This document shows, in pieces, positions 26,350 through 34,111 of a stretch of DNA of 50,850 bases. Below the pieces are notes generated by a model. It was not told the DNA's origin, ran no database searches, and worked only from the letters and a program-made list of their open reading frames with translations. Made by a program: the position numbers and the translations under genes. This DNA is from DSNY01 sp016861185. GTDB taxonomy: Bacteria; Pseudomonadota; Gammaproteobacteria; Burkholderiales; Burkholderiaceae_F. The DNA is taken from contig SZOR01000017.1 in NCBI GenBank assembly GCA_030263275.1, positions 1-50,850 on the forward strand. Reading direction: 5' to 3'. Position 1 is the stretch's first letter. Each line of letters starts with the position of its first letter.

Positions 26350-27068
26350 TCCGCGCCTCCGGACGCCGCCCCGATGAGTTGCGGCGCGTCGTGCTGACGC
26401 GCGGCTACACGCGCCATGCCGAAGGGTCGGTGCTCGTCGAGTTCGGCGACACACGCGTGCTGTGTACGGCCTCGGTGCTGACGACCGTGCCCGGCTTCCT
26501 GAAGGGCCGCGGCGAAGGGTGGTTGACCGCCGAATACGGCATGCTGCCGCGCGCGACCGGAACGCGCACCGAGCGCGAGGCCGCGAAAGGCAGGCAGAGC
26601 GGCCGCACGCTCGAGATCCAGCGGCTGATCGGCCGCAGCCTGCGCGCGATCGTCGATCTGGCGGCGATCGGCGAGCGAACGATCCACGTCGACTGCGACG
26701 TGCTGCAGGCCGACGGCGGCACGCGCACCGCGGCGATCACCGGCGGCTTCGTCGCCGCGTACGACGCGCTGCGCTGGATGCAGGATCAGGGGATGATCGA
26801 CCGGCTGCCGGTGCAGGACTTCGTCGCCGCGGTATCGGTCGGCGTGGCCGGCGACGAAGCGCTGCTCGACCTCGACTACGCCGAGGACTCGAGCTGCGAC
26901 ACCGACATGAACGTCGTGATGACCGGCGCCGGCGGCTTCGTCGAAGTGCAGGGCACGGCCGAAGGCGCACCGTTCACGCGCGCGCAGATGGACGCGATGC
27001 TCGCGCTCGCGCGCTCGGGCATCGAGCGTCTGATCGCGATCCAGAAGGCCGCGCTCGGCGTCACGTGA
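26346..27068 (+). CDS. rph: Ribonuclease PH
   Basis: Phosphate-dependent 3'-5' exoribonuclease that trims tRNA 3' ends. The 240-residue protein shows the family opening RPDELRRVVLTRGYTRHAEGS (key RPDELR and HAEGSVL), the GEGWLTAEYGMLPRAT segment, RTLEIQRLIGRSLRA, and the phosphate and metal region DCDVLQADGGTRTAAITG (conserved acidic and DGGTRT). Late conserved DLDYAEDSSCDTDMNVVMT (DLDYxED and DTDMNVV) is also present. The start overlaps the phosphatase stop. It is followed 10 bases later by rdgB, a common pairing. Confidence 0.97.
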   Translation: MIRASGRRPDELRRVVLTRGYTRHAEGSVLVEFGDTRVLCTASVLTTVPGFLKGRGEGWLTAEYGMLPRATGTRTEREAAKGRQSGRTLEIQRLIGRSLRAIVDLAAIGERTIHVDCDVLQADGGTRTAAITGGFVAAYDALRWMQDQGMIDRLPVQDFVAAVSVGVAGDEALLDLDYAEDSSCDTDMNVVMTGAGGFVEVQGTAEGAPFTRAQMDAMLALARSGIERLIAIQKAALGVT

Positions 27069-27078
27069 GCCGGGCGCC

Positions 27079-27675
27079 ATGCGCCGCCTCGTCCTCGCTT
27101 CCGACAACCCGGGCAAGCTGCGCGAATTCGGCGCCTTGCTCGCGCCGCTCGGCGCCGAGGTGATCGCGCAGGGCGCGCTCGGCATCCGCTCGGCCGCGGA
27201 GCCGCACGCGACGTTCGTCGAGAATGCGCTGGCGAAAGCGCGGCACGCCGCGGCCGCGAGCGGGCTGCCGGCACTTGCGGACGACTCGGGGCTGTGCTGC
27301 GCGGCGCTCGACGGCGAACCGGGCGTGCGGTCGGCGCGTTTCGCGGGCGACGCTGCGACCGACGCGGACAACAACGCTGAGCTGCTGCGGCGGCTTGCCG
27401 GCGCGGCCGACCGGCGCGCGCACTACACGTGCGTGCTGGTCGTCGCGCGCAGCGCGCACGACCCCGAACCCTTGATCGCGGATGCGCGCTGGTACGGCGA
27501 AGTGATCGACGCGCCGCGCGGCGCGAACGGCTTCGGCTATGACCCGCTGTTCTGGTTGCCCGACCTGGGCAAGACCGCTGCGGAACTGGCGCCCGAACAC
27601 AAGAATCGCATCAGCCATCGCGCGCTCGCGCTGGGCGAACTTGCGCGCAAGCTGAAGGTCTGCTGGGGATGGTGA
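27079..27675 (+). CDS. rdgB: XTP/dITP diphosphatase (RdgB/HAM1)
   Basis: Removes non-canonical purine triphosphates (dITP, XTP) from the nucleotide pool. The 198-residue protein begins MRRLVLASDNPGKLREFGALL, the typical SNNxGKxxE motif in its ASDNPGKLREF form. It continues with TFVENALAKARHAA, the catalytic LADDSGLCCAALDGEPGV (ADDSGL with conserved Asp), ARFAG, and the C-terminal GFGYDPLFWLPDLGKT and NRISHRALAL segments. The end overlaps the hemW start by 7 bases. Confidence 0.96.
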   Translation: MRRLVLASDNPGKLREFGALLAPLGAEVIAQGALGIRSAAEPHATFVENALAKARHAAAASGLPALADDSGLCCAALDGEPGVRSARFAGDAATDADNNAELLRRLAGAADRRAHYTCVLVVARSAHDPEPLIADARWYGEVIDAPRGANGFGYDPLFWLPDLGKTAAELAPEHKNRISHRALALGELARKLKVCWGW

Positions 27676-28925
27676 AGATCCCGGTGGTGCCCGCCGCGCC
27701 AGCGGCGGCCAACAACGTCGCCGCCTTCCTGCGGCCCGGCGCGCTCGACTTGCGGGCGCTGCCGCCGCTCGCGCTGTACGTGCACTGGCCATGGTGCGTG
27801 CGCAAGTGCCCGTACTGCGACTTCAACTCGCACGAGCAGGCCGGCGGCGTCGAAGCGATCCCGGAGGGCGAGTATCTCGCCGCGTTGCGCGCCGACCTGG
27901 AAGGGGCATTGCCGCTCGTCTGGGGCCGGCGCATCGTCAGCATCTTCGTCGGCGGCGGCACGCCGAGCCTGCTGTCGGCGGCTGGACTCGACCGGCTGCT
28001 GTCGGACGTGCGCGCGCTGCTGCCGCTCGAAGCCGACTGCGAGATCACGCTGGAGGCGAATCCGGGGACGTTCGAGGCGGCGAAGTTCGCCGCATTTCGC
28101 GCCGCCGGCGTGAACCGGCTGTCGATCGGCATCCAGTCCTTCGACGACGCGCAGCTCGCACGACTCGGTCGCATCCACGACGGCGCGCAAGCGATCGCCG
28201 CGGTCGAACTGGCACAGCGCACGTTCGACGACTTCAACCTCGACCTGATGTACGCGCTGCCCGAGCAGACGCTGGCTGACGCGCAGAGCGACGTCGAGCG
28301 CGCGCTTTCGTTCGCCCCGCCGCACCTGTCGCTGTATCAGCTGACGCTCGAGCCCAACACCGTCTTCGCGAAGTACCCGCCGCAGCTGCCGGACGAGGAC
28401 ACCGTCGCTGCGATCGGCGAATGGATCGAAGCGCGAACGGCCGAGGCGGGCTACGAGCGTTACGAGGTCTCCGCCTACGCGCGCTCCGGCCACCGCTGCA
28501 GGCACAACTTCAATTACTGGCAGTTCGGCGATTACCTCGGCATCGGCGCCGGCGCGCACAGCAAGCTGTCCTTTCCGCATCGGGTCGTCCGCCAGATCCG
28601 CTTCCGCCAGCCGGCGTCGTACCTGCAGAACGCGCGGCACGGCTGCTTCGTCGCGGAAAGCACCGAAGTCGGACGCGCGGATCTGGCTTTCGAGTTCATG
28701 CTCAACGCGCTGCGGTTGAGCGACGGTTTTGCGCCGACACTGTTTACGGAACGCACGGGGCTCGCGCTGTCGCAGGTCGAGCGACGGCTCGACGCCGCCG
28801 AATCGCGCGGGCTGATCGTCCGCGATCACCGGCGCATCGCCCCGACGCCACTCGGCCGGCGCTTTCTCAGCGACCTGCAGTCACTGTTTCTGCCGGAACG
28901 CGCCGCGACAGGCCAACGCACCTGA
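27669..28925 (+). CDS. hemW: Radical SAM protein HemW (heme chaperone, HemN-like)
   Basis: A 418-residue radical SAM protein. The iron-sulfur motif CVRKCPYC places cysteines at 43, 47 and 50 in the CxxxCxxC pattern, and the following F-N-S-H is typical of HemW rather than true coproporphyrinogen oxidase HemN, which has a different N-terminus. SAM-site elements FVGGGTPSLLS and LEANPGTF and the later NRLSIGIQSFDD segment are clear. HemW binds heme and is thought to deliver it to respiratory enzymes. A 33-residue N-terminal extension precedes LALYVHWPWC. It is last in the kinase-phosphatase-rph-rdgB-hemW run. Confidence 0.94.
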   Translation: MVKIPVVPAAPAAANNVAAFLRPGALDLRALPPLALYVHWPWCVRKCPYCDFNSHEQAGGVEAIPEGEYLAALRADLEGALPLVWGRRIVSIFVGGGTPSLLSAAGLDRLLSDVRALLPLEADCEITLEANPGTFEAAKFAAFRAAGVNRLSIGIQSFDDAQLARLGRIHDGAQAIAAVELAQRTFDDFNLDLMYALPEQTLADAQSDVERALSFAPPHLSLYQLTLEPNTVFAKYPPQLPDEDTVAAIGEWIEARTAEAGYERYEVSAYARSGHRCRHNFNYWQFGDYLGIGAGAHSKLSFPHRVVRQIRFRQPASYLQNARHGCFVAESTEVGRADLAFEFMLNALRLSDGFAPTLFTERTGLALSQVERRLDAAESRGLIVRDHRRIAPTPLGRRFLSDLQSLFLPERAATGQRT

Positions 28926-29032
28926 ACGGTGCGTGTGCGTCCGTTTGGGTGCATACTGCACCAGAACAGAGCAGCCATTCGGGCGGGCTGACCCTTCGGC
29001 CGCGAAACCGGAGATCGGCGCTAAGTCTTTGA

Positions 29033-29049
29033 TGCACAAGGGCGGTGCG
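29033..29049 (+). promoter_or_regulatory. NtrC-like binding site upstream of glnA
   Basis: TGCACAAGGGCGGTGCG fits the NtrC pattern TGCAC-N7-GTGCA with one mismatch in the last base. It is centred about 60 bases upstream of the predicted transcription start, closer than usual for NtrC enhancers. A separate inverted repeat, GGTGCA-TAC-TGCACC (28948-28962), has its half-sites in the opposite order and is not counted. Confidence 0.5.
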
Positions 29050-29074
29050 GGAATGGGCTGCGGCGGTGCGGCAT

Positions 29075-29090
29075 CGGCACGCTTTCTGCT
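29075..29090 (+). promoter_or_regulatory. Sigma-54 promoter for glnA
   Basis: CGGCACGCTTTCTGCT matches the sigma-54 consensus TGGCACG-N4-TTGCW. The invariant GG (29076-29077) and GC (29088-29089) are separated by exactly 10 bases. Transcription would start near 29100, about 75 bases before the glnA ATG. NtrC, the expected activator, is encoded downstream at 32429-33886. Confidence 0.75.
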
Positions 29091-29174
29091 GATGCAGGGC
29101 GGAGATCGACCGGAGTTTCTCTTGGCCGGTCCGACACGCGATTTCAACCACTCTCGATCAGAGGAGAACGATCA

Positions 29175-30587
29175 ATGGGCACGCCCAAAGACGTGATGAA
29201 GATGCTCACGGACAACGAAGTGAAGTTCGTTGACCTGCGTTTCACCGACACCCGCGGCAAGGAGCAGCACGTCAGCGTGCCAGCCAAGGTCTTCGACGAA
29301 GACAAGTTCGAGCACGGTCATGCCTTCGACGGGTCGTCGATCGCCGGTTGGAAGGGCATCGAAGCGTCCGACATGCTGCTGATGCCCGATCCGGGCACGG
29401 CGCGGATGGATCCGTTCCGCGAGGAGAACACCCTGATCATCACCTGCGACGTGATCGAGCCGTCGACCGGCAAGGGCTACGACCGCGACCCGCGCTCGAT
29501 CGCCAAGCGCGCCGAGGCGTACCTGAAGTCCACCGGCATCGGCGACACCGCGTACTTCGGCCCCGAGCCCGAGTTCTTCATCTTCGACTCGGTGACGTGG
29601 AGCGTCGACATGTCGGGTTGCTTCGTGAAGATCAAGTCCGAAGAAGCGCCCTGGTCGAGCGGGATCGACTACGAGGGCGGCAACCTGGCCCATCGCCCGC
29701 CGGTCAAGGGCGGGTATTTCCCGGTGCCGCCGGTTGACTCGCTGCAGGACATCCGCTCGGAGATGTGCCTGCTGCTCGAGCAGCAGGGCGTCGAGGTCGA
29801 GGTGCACCACCACGAGGTCGCCGCGCCCGGACAGTGCGAAATCGGCACCAAGTTCAGCACGCTGGTCAAGCGCGCCGACTGGCTGCAGATCCTCAAGTAC
29901 ACCGTCTGGAACGTCGCCGCGAGCTACGGCAAGACGGCGACCTTCATGCCGAAGCCGGTCGTCGGCGACAACGGCTCGGGCATGCACGTGCACCAGTCGA
30001 TCTGGAAAGACGGACAGAACCTGTTCGCCGGCAACGGCTACGCGGGGCTGTCGGACTTCGCGCTGTACTACATCGGCGGCATCATCAAGCACGCGAAAGC
30101 CTTGAACGCGCTGACCAACCCGGGCACCAACTCGTACAAGCGGCTCGTCCCGGGCTTCGAGGCGCCGATCAATCTGGCGTATTCGGCGCGCAACCGCTCC
30201 GCTGCGTGCCGGATTCCGTACGTGTCGAATCCGAAGGGCCGCCGCGTCGAGGTGCGCTTCCCGGATCCCACGGCCAATCCTTACCTCGCGTTTGCCGCGA
30301 TGATGATGGCGGGGCTGGACGGCGTGCAGAACAAGATCCATCCGGGCGAGCCGATGGACAAGAACCTGTACGACCTCGAGCCGGAAGAGGCGGCGAAGAT
30401 TCCGCATCCGTGCGCGTCGCTCGACGAGGCCCTCGACAGCCTCGACCGCGATCGCGAGTTCCTGACGCGCGGCGGCGTGTTCAGCAACGACATGATCGAC
30501 GCCTACATCGCGTTGAAGATGGAGGAGGTCACGCGCTTCCGCATGACGACCCATCCGGTCGAGTTCGACATGTATTACGCCGCCTGA
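29175..30587 (+). CDS. glnA: Glutamine synthetase type I
   Basis: ATP-dependent assimilation of ammonium into glutamine; dodecameric GSI-beta enzyme. The 470 residues match the usual length. The beta-grasp domain contains FDGSSIAGWKGI; the catalytic domain has the metal-binding PEPEFFIFD, the NGSGMHVHQSIWKDGQ loop and the glutamate-binding region RSAACRIPYV. The adenylylation site is Tyr399 in KNLYDLEPEE, so activity should be controlled by GlnE/GlnB. GAGGAG lies upstream of the ATG. It sits behind a sigma-54 promoter and ahead of glnL and glnG. Confidence 0.98.
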   Translation: MGTPKDVMKMLTDNEVKFVDLRFTDTRGKEQHVSVPAKVFDEDKFEHGHAFDGSSIAGWKGIEASDMLLMPDPGTARMDPFREENTLIITCDVIEPSTGKGYDRDPRSIAKRAEAYLKSTGIGDTAYFGPEPEFFIFDSVTWSVDMSGCFVKIKSEEAPWSSGIDYEGGNLAHRPPVKGGYFPVPPVDSLQDIRSEMCLLLEQQGVEVEVHHHEVAAPGQCEIGTKFSTLVKRADWLQILKYTVWNVAASYGKTATFMPKPVVGDNGSGMHVHQSIWKDGQNLFAGNGYAGLSDFALYYIGGIIKHAKALNALTNPGTNSYKRLVPGFEAPINLAYSARNRSAACRIPYVSNPKGRRVEVRFPDPTANPYLAFAAMMMAGLDGVQNKIHPGEPMDKNLYDLEPEEAAKIPHPCASLDEALDSLDRDREFLTRGGVFSNDMIDAYIALKMEEVTRFRMTTHPVEFDMYYAA

Positions 30588-30611
30588 GGGGCGACGGCGG
30601 CGCAGGCGCGC

Positions 30612-30636
30612 AAGGGGCGGTGCAACCGCCCCTTTT
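30612..30636 (+). terminator. Rho-independent terminator after glnA
   Basis: A 10-bp perfect stem AAGGGGCGGT/ACCGCCCCTT (30612-30621, 30625-30634) with loop GCA is followed by TT and CGCTT. It begins 24 bases beyond the glnA stop. It should separate high glnA expression from the downstream regulatory genes. Confidence 0.8.
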
Positions 30637-30772
30637 CGCTTGCGCCGCAGGGGCGACGCGATGGACACGGCTGCAGGCTCGGAAAAGGCCGGCATTGCGC
30701 CGGCATACGGGATGTTGAGCCCAGGGAGCCTGCCGTACACTCGGCGCGGTTCGCTCGGGTCCGGGTACGAGG

Positions 30773-31285
30773 ATGGCGCGCAAGGTCCTGTTTCTGATGA
30801 GCATGCTGTGCACGGCGGGGGTGCCGGCGAGTGCGCTCGCGCAGTCGGACATCTTCGTCTGCGTCGACGAGCAGGGCCGCAAGACCTACCAGAACGTCGG
30901 CGCGCCCAAGGGCTGCAAGAAGGTCGACGTGCAGCCGATCCTGACCGTGCCGGCACCGAAGCTGCCCGCCCGACCGAACAGCAGCCCGTCGGCGAACGAA
31001 TCGCGCGCGGTCACGCCGGCGAGCTTCCCGCGCGTCGACGGCGAAACGCAGCGCTCGCGCGACAACGACCGCCGGCGCATCCTCGAAGAGGAACTGCGCG
31101 TCGAGCAGGACAAGCTCACGCGGCTGCGCGCCGAGTACAACAACGGCGAGCCGGAACGCCGCGGCGACGAGACGCGCAACTTCGCGCGCTATCAGGAGCG
31201 CGTGCAGCGACTGCAGGAAGAGATCCAGCGCAGCGAAAACAACGTCGCTTCGCTGCAGCGGGAACTCGCGCTGCTGCGCCAGTAG
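30773..31285 (+). CDS. Secreted DUF4124 protein with C-terminal coiled coil
   Basis: A 170-residue protein. The signal peptide (about 1-24, ending SALAQ) is followed by a short DUF4124-like domain containing IFVCVDEQGRKTYQNVGAPKGCKK, best seen as CVDEQGRKTYQN with a Cys pair. A Pro/Ser-rich linker leads to a long charged helix (about 95-168) with heptad-like LEEELRVEQDKLTRLRAEY and RVQRLQEEIQRSENN segments. The function is unknown; DUF4124 proteins are periplasmic or envelope-associated. It sits between glnA and glnL, where a periplasmic protein is not obviously required. The start at 30773 has GAGG upstream. Confidence 0.82.
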   Translation: MARKVLFLMSMLCTAGVPASALAQSDIFVCVDEQGRKTYQNVGAPKGCKKVDVQPILTVPAPKLPARPNSSPSANESRAVTPASFPRVDGETQRSRDNDRRRILEEELRVEQDKLTRLRAEYNNGEPERRGDETRNFARYQERVQRLQEEIQRSENNVASLQRELALLRQ

Positions 31286-31311
31286 CGCCGCGCGCCGCGC
31301 GACGCGGCGCT
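31284..31311 (+). terminator. Hairpin overlapping the DUF4124 stop
   Basis: AGCGCCGCG (31284-31292) and CGCGGCGCT (31303-31311) are perfectly complementary across a 10-base loop and are followed by TTCG. The poor U-tract makes it a weak or attenuating terminator before glnL. Confidence 0.4.
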
Positions 31312-31340
31312 TTCGTCCACGCAGCGCCGGAGCCGGCTCG

Positions 31341-32432
31341 ATGAGCTGGTTCGACGCCGACCCCGCCGCGCTCGAAGCGCCGGCCCGCTACGCAGGGCTC
31401 GACCTGCTCGCGACCGCGGTGTTGATCGTCGGCGCCGACGGCGCGGTCGCGTACGCCAACCAGGCGGCCGAGCAGTTGTTCGATCTGTCGCGCCGCAGCC
31501 TGGTGGGCCATCGCGCGGCGCGGCTTTTCGCCGAGGAAGGCGAGGTCGAACAGATGCTCGCGGAGGCGTGCGCGAACAACCTCGGTCTGCGGCGGCAGCT
31601 TCTTTCGGTGCGGCGGCCGCACCGCGAGCCGCTGCCGGTGCAGGCGGTCGCCTCGGCGCTGTACGCCGAAGACACGCCGCTCGCGCTCGAGCTGGCGGAG
31701 ATCGAGCAGCAGTTGAAGGTCACGCGCGAGGAGCACCAGCTCGACCAGACCGAAGCGAACCGGCAGCTTCTGCGCAGCCTCGCGCACGAGATCAAGAACC
31801 CGCTCGGCGGAATCCGCGGCGCCGCGCAGCTTCTGGAAGGCGAACTGGCCTCGGCCGAGCAGCGCGAATACACGCGCGTGATCATCGGCGAGGCCGACCG
31901 CCTGCAGTCGCTGGTGGACCGGTTGCTCGCGCCGCACCGCCATCCGCGCGTCGTCGGTCCCGTCAACATCCACGAGGTGTGCGAGCGCGTGCGCGCGGTG
32001 ATCCTCGCCGAGTTCCCGCGCGGGCTCGAGGTGCGGCGCGACTACGACGCGTCGGTGCCCGACGTGCACGGCGACCGCGAGCAGCTGATCCAGGCGCTGC
32101 TGAACGTCGTTCGCAACGCCGCGCAGGCGCTCGACGCGCGCATCGCGGCGGGCGACGCCGAGATCGTGCTGCGCACGCGCGTCGCGCGGCAGGTGACGAT
32201 CGCCCGCCATCGGCACCGCTTGGCATTGGCCTTGCATGTGATCGACAACGGTCCGGGCATCCCGGAAGAACTGAAGGAGCGCATCTTCTATCCGCTTGTG
32301 TCGGGACGCGAAGGCGGCAGCGGTCTCGGGCTGACGCTCGCGCAGACCTTCATCCAGCAGAACGACGGCGCGATCGAGGTGGATTCGCGGCCCGGCCGCA
32401 CGGAATTCCGGATACTGATCCCGTACACATGA
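31341..32432 (+). CDS. glnL: Nitrogen regulation sensor kinase NtrB
   Basis: Cytoplasmic histidine kinase that phosphorylates NtrC when PII signals nitrogen shortage. The 363 residues include an N-terminal PAS domain (about 18-115), the H-box SLAHEIKNPLGGIRGAAQLL with His149, an N-box VVRNAAQAL, and the ATP-lid motifs DNGPGIP and GGSGLGLTLAQ. No TM segments are present, as expected. A hydrophobic-poor insert rich in Arg and His (VARQVTIARHRHRLALALHV) is typical of NtrB. The stop overlaps the glnG start by 4 bases, so sensor and regulator are coupled. Confidence 0.96.
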   Translation: MSWFDADPAALEAPARYAGLDLLATAVLIVGADGAVAYANQAAEQLFDLSRRSLVGHRAARLFAEEGEVEQMLAEACANNLGLRRQLLSVRRPHREPLPVQAVASALYAEDTPLALELAEIEQQLKVTREEHQLDQTEANRQLLRSLAHEIKNPLGGIRGAAQLLEGELASAEQREYTRVIIGEADRLQSLVDRLLAPHRHPRVVGPVNIHEVCERVRAVILAEFPRGLEVRRDYDASVPDVHGDREQLIQALLNVVRNAAQALDARIAAGDAEIVLRTRVARQVTIARHRHRLALALHVIDNGPGIPEELKERIFYPLVSGREGGSGLGLTLAQTFIQQNDGAIEVDSRPGRTEFRILIPYT

Positions 32433-33886
32433 AACCGATCTGGATCGTCGACGACGACCGCTCCATCCGCTGGGTGCTGGAAAAGGCACTCGCGCGCGAG
32501 AACATTCCGTGCAAGGTTTTCGGCGGCGCGCAGGAGGTGCTGCACGAGCTGGAATCGGACAGCCCGCAGGTGCTCGTCTCCGACATCCGCATGCCCGGCG
32601 TCAACGGCATCGAGCTGCTGCGCACCGTCAAGCGCAAGCATCCGGCGCTGCCGGTGATCATCATGACCGCGTATTCCGATCTGGAGAGCGCGGTCTCGGC
32701 GTTCCAGGGGGGCGCTTTCGAGTACCTGCCCAAGCCGTTCGACGTCGATCGCGCCGTCGAGCTGATCCGCCGCGCGGTCGACGAGAGCCTGCGCGAGTCG
32801 GCCAACGACGAAGCGCCGGTCGAGGTGCCCGAGATCCTCGGCCAGGCGCCGTCGATGCAGGAGGTGTTCCGCGCGATCGGCCGGCTCGCGCACTCGAACG
32901 TCACCGTGCTGCTGACCGGCGAATCCGGCAGCGGCAAAGAGGTCGTCGCGCGCGCCTTGCACAAGCACAGCGCGAGGAGCGGCGGACCGTTCATCGCGTT
33001 GAACATGGCGGCGATCCCGCGCGACCTGCTGGAAAGCGAACTGTTCGGCCACGAGCGCGGCGCCTTCACCGGCGCGCAGGCGATGCGCCGCGGCCGCTTC
33101 GAGCAGGCCGAAGGCGGGACGCTGTTTCTCGACGAGATCGGCGACATGCCGGCCGAACTGCAGACGCGCTTGCTGCGCGTGCTGTCCGACGGCTTCTACT
33201 ACCGCGTCGGCGGCCACCAGCCGATCAAGGCCGACGCGCGCGTGATCGCCGCGACCCACCAGAACCTCGAGGAGCGCGTGCGGCAGGGGCTGTTCCGCGA
33301 GGACCTATATCACCGGCTCAACGTGATCCGGCTGCGGCTGCCGCCGCTGCGCGAGCGGTGTGAGGACATCCCGTTGCTGGCGCGGCACTTCCTCGCCAAG
33401 AGCGCGCGCGAACTGGGTGTCGAACCCAAGCGGCTGTCGGACGAGGCGCTGAAGTACATCCAGCAGTTGCCTTTCCCGGGCAACGTGCGCCAGCTCGAGA
33501 ACCTGTGCCACTGGCTCACCGTGCTGGCGCCGGCGCAGGTGGTCAAGGTCGACGATCTGCCGATCGAGCTGCGAAAGGAGGCCGCATTGCCCGCAGCCGC
33601 GCCGTCCCAACCGGTGCCGCAGCCGACCGTCGCGCCCGCTAAGCCCGCGCTTGTTTCCGCCGCGCCGGGGCGCGACTGGCGCACGTTGCTGATCGAGGAG
33701 GTCGAACGCCGGCTCGCCGGGGGTCAGACCGAGGTGATGGCCGCGCTGGTACGCGACTTCGAAGGCGCGCTGATCCGGACGGCGCTCAGACACACCCACG
33801 GCCGCCGCATCGAGGCTGCGCTCAAGCTCGGCGTCGGCCGCAACACGATTACCCGCAAGATCCAGGAACTCGGCCTCGAGGATTGA
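32429..33886 (+). CDS. glnG: Nitrogen regulation response regulator NtrC
   Basis: Sigma-54 activator. The 485 residues contain a receiver domain (D52 in VSDIRMPG), the AAA+ domain with Walker A GESGSGKE, the sigma-54 contact loop GAFTGA, Walker B LFLDEIGDMP, the R-finger region, and a C-terminal Fis-type helix-turn-helix (RIEAALKLGVGRNTITRKIQ). A Pro/Ala-rich linker of about 50 residues joins the last two parts. It is expected to activate the sigma-54 promoter upstream of glnA in the same cluster. Confidence 0.97.
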   Translation: MKPIWIVDDDRSIRWVLEKALARENIPCKVFGGAQEVLHELESDSPQVLVSDIRMPGVNGIELLRTVKRKHPALPVIIMTAYSDLESAVSAFQGGAFEYLPKPFDVDRAVELIRRAVDESLRESANDEAPVEVPEILGQAPSMQEVFRAIGRLAHSNVTVLLTGESGSGKEVVARALHKHSARSGGPFIALNMAAIPRDLLESELFGHERGAFTGAQAMRRGRFEQAEGGTLFLDEIGDMPAELQTRLLRVLSDGFYYRVGGHQPIKADARVIAATHQNLEERVRQGLFREDLYHRLNVIRLRLPPLRERCEDIPLLARHFLAKSARELGVEPKRLSDEALKYIQQLPFPGNVRQLENLCHWLTVLAPAQVVKVDDLPIELRKEAALPAAAPSQPVPQPTVAPAKPALVSAAPGRDWRTLLIEEVERRLAGGQTEVMAALVRDFEGALIRTALRHTHGRRIEAALKLGVGRNTITRKIQELGLED

Positions 33887-34111
33887 CCCGGTTGTCCCTC
33901 CGGCTCCGTCGGTCCGTCTTGCATTCCGTCGCGGCCCGGCGCAGTCCGTCGCATCGCGCGGGCGGTTCTGTCGCAGGGTCCGCATAATCCGCCCCGTCGA
34001 ACAACATCCTGCGGCACGCGGCGTGCCGCGCCGCCACCCGCGGTGCCGGACCGCCGCGAGGCGACCGCGACCCGGATCGGGTCGGTCGGGCGCGCCGCGC
34101 GAGGGGGAATC

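Noticed and set aside
28948..28962. GGTGCA-TAC-TGCACC palindrome considered as an NtrC enhancer
   Set aside because: NtrC sites have TGCAC first and GTGCA second with 7 bases between; here the half-sites are in the reverse order with 3 bases between.
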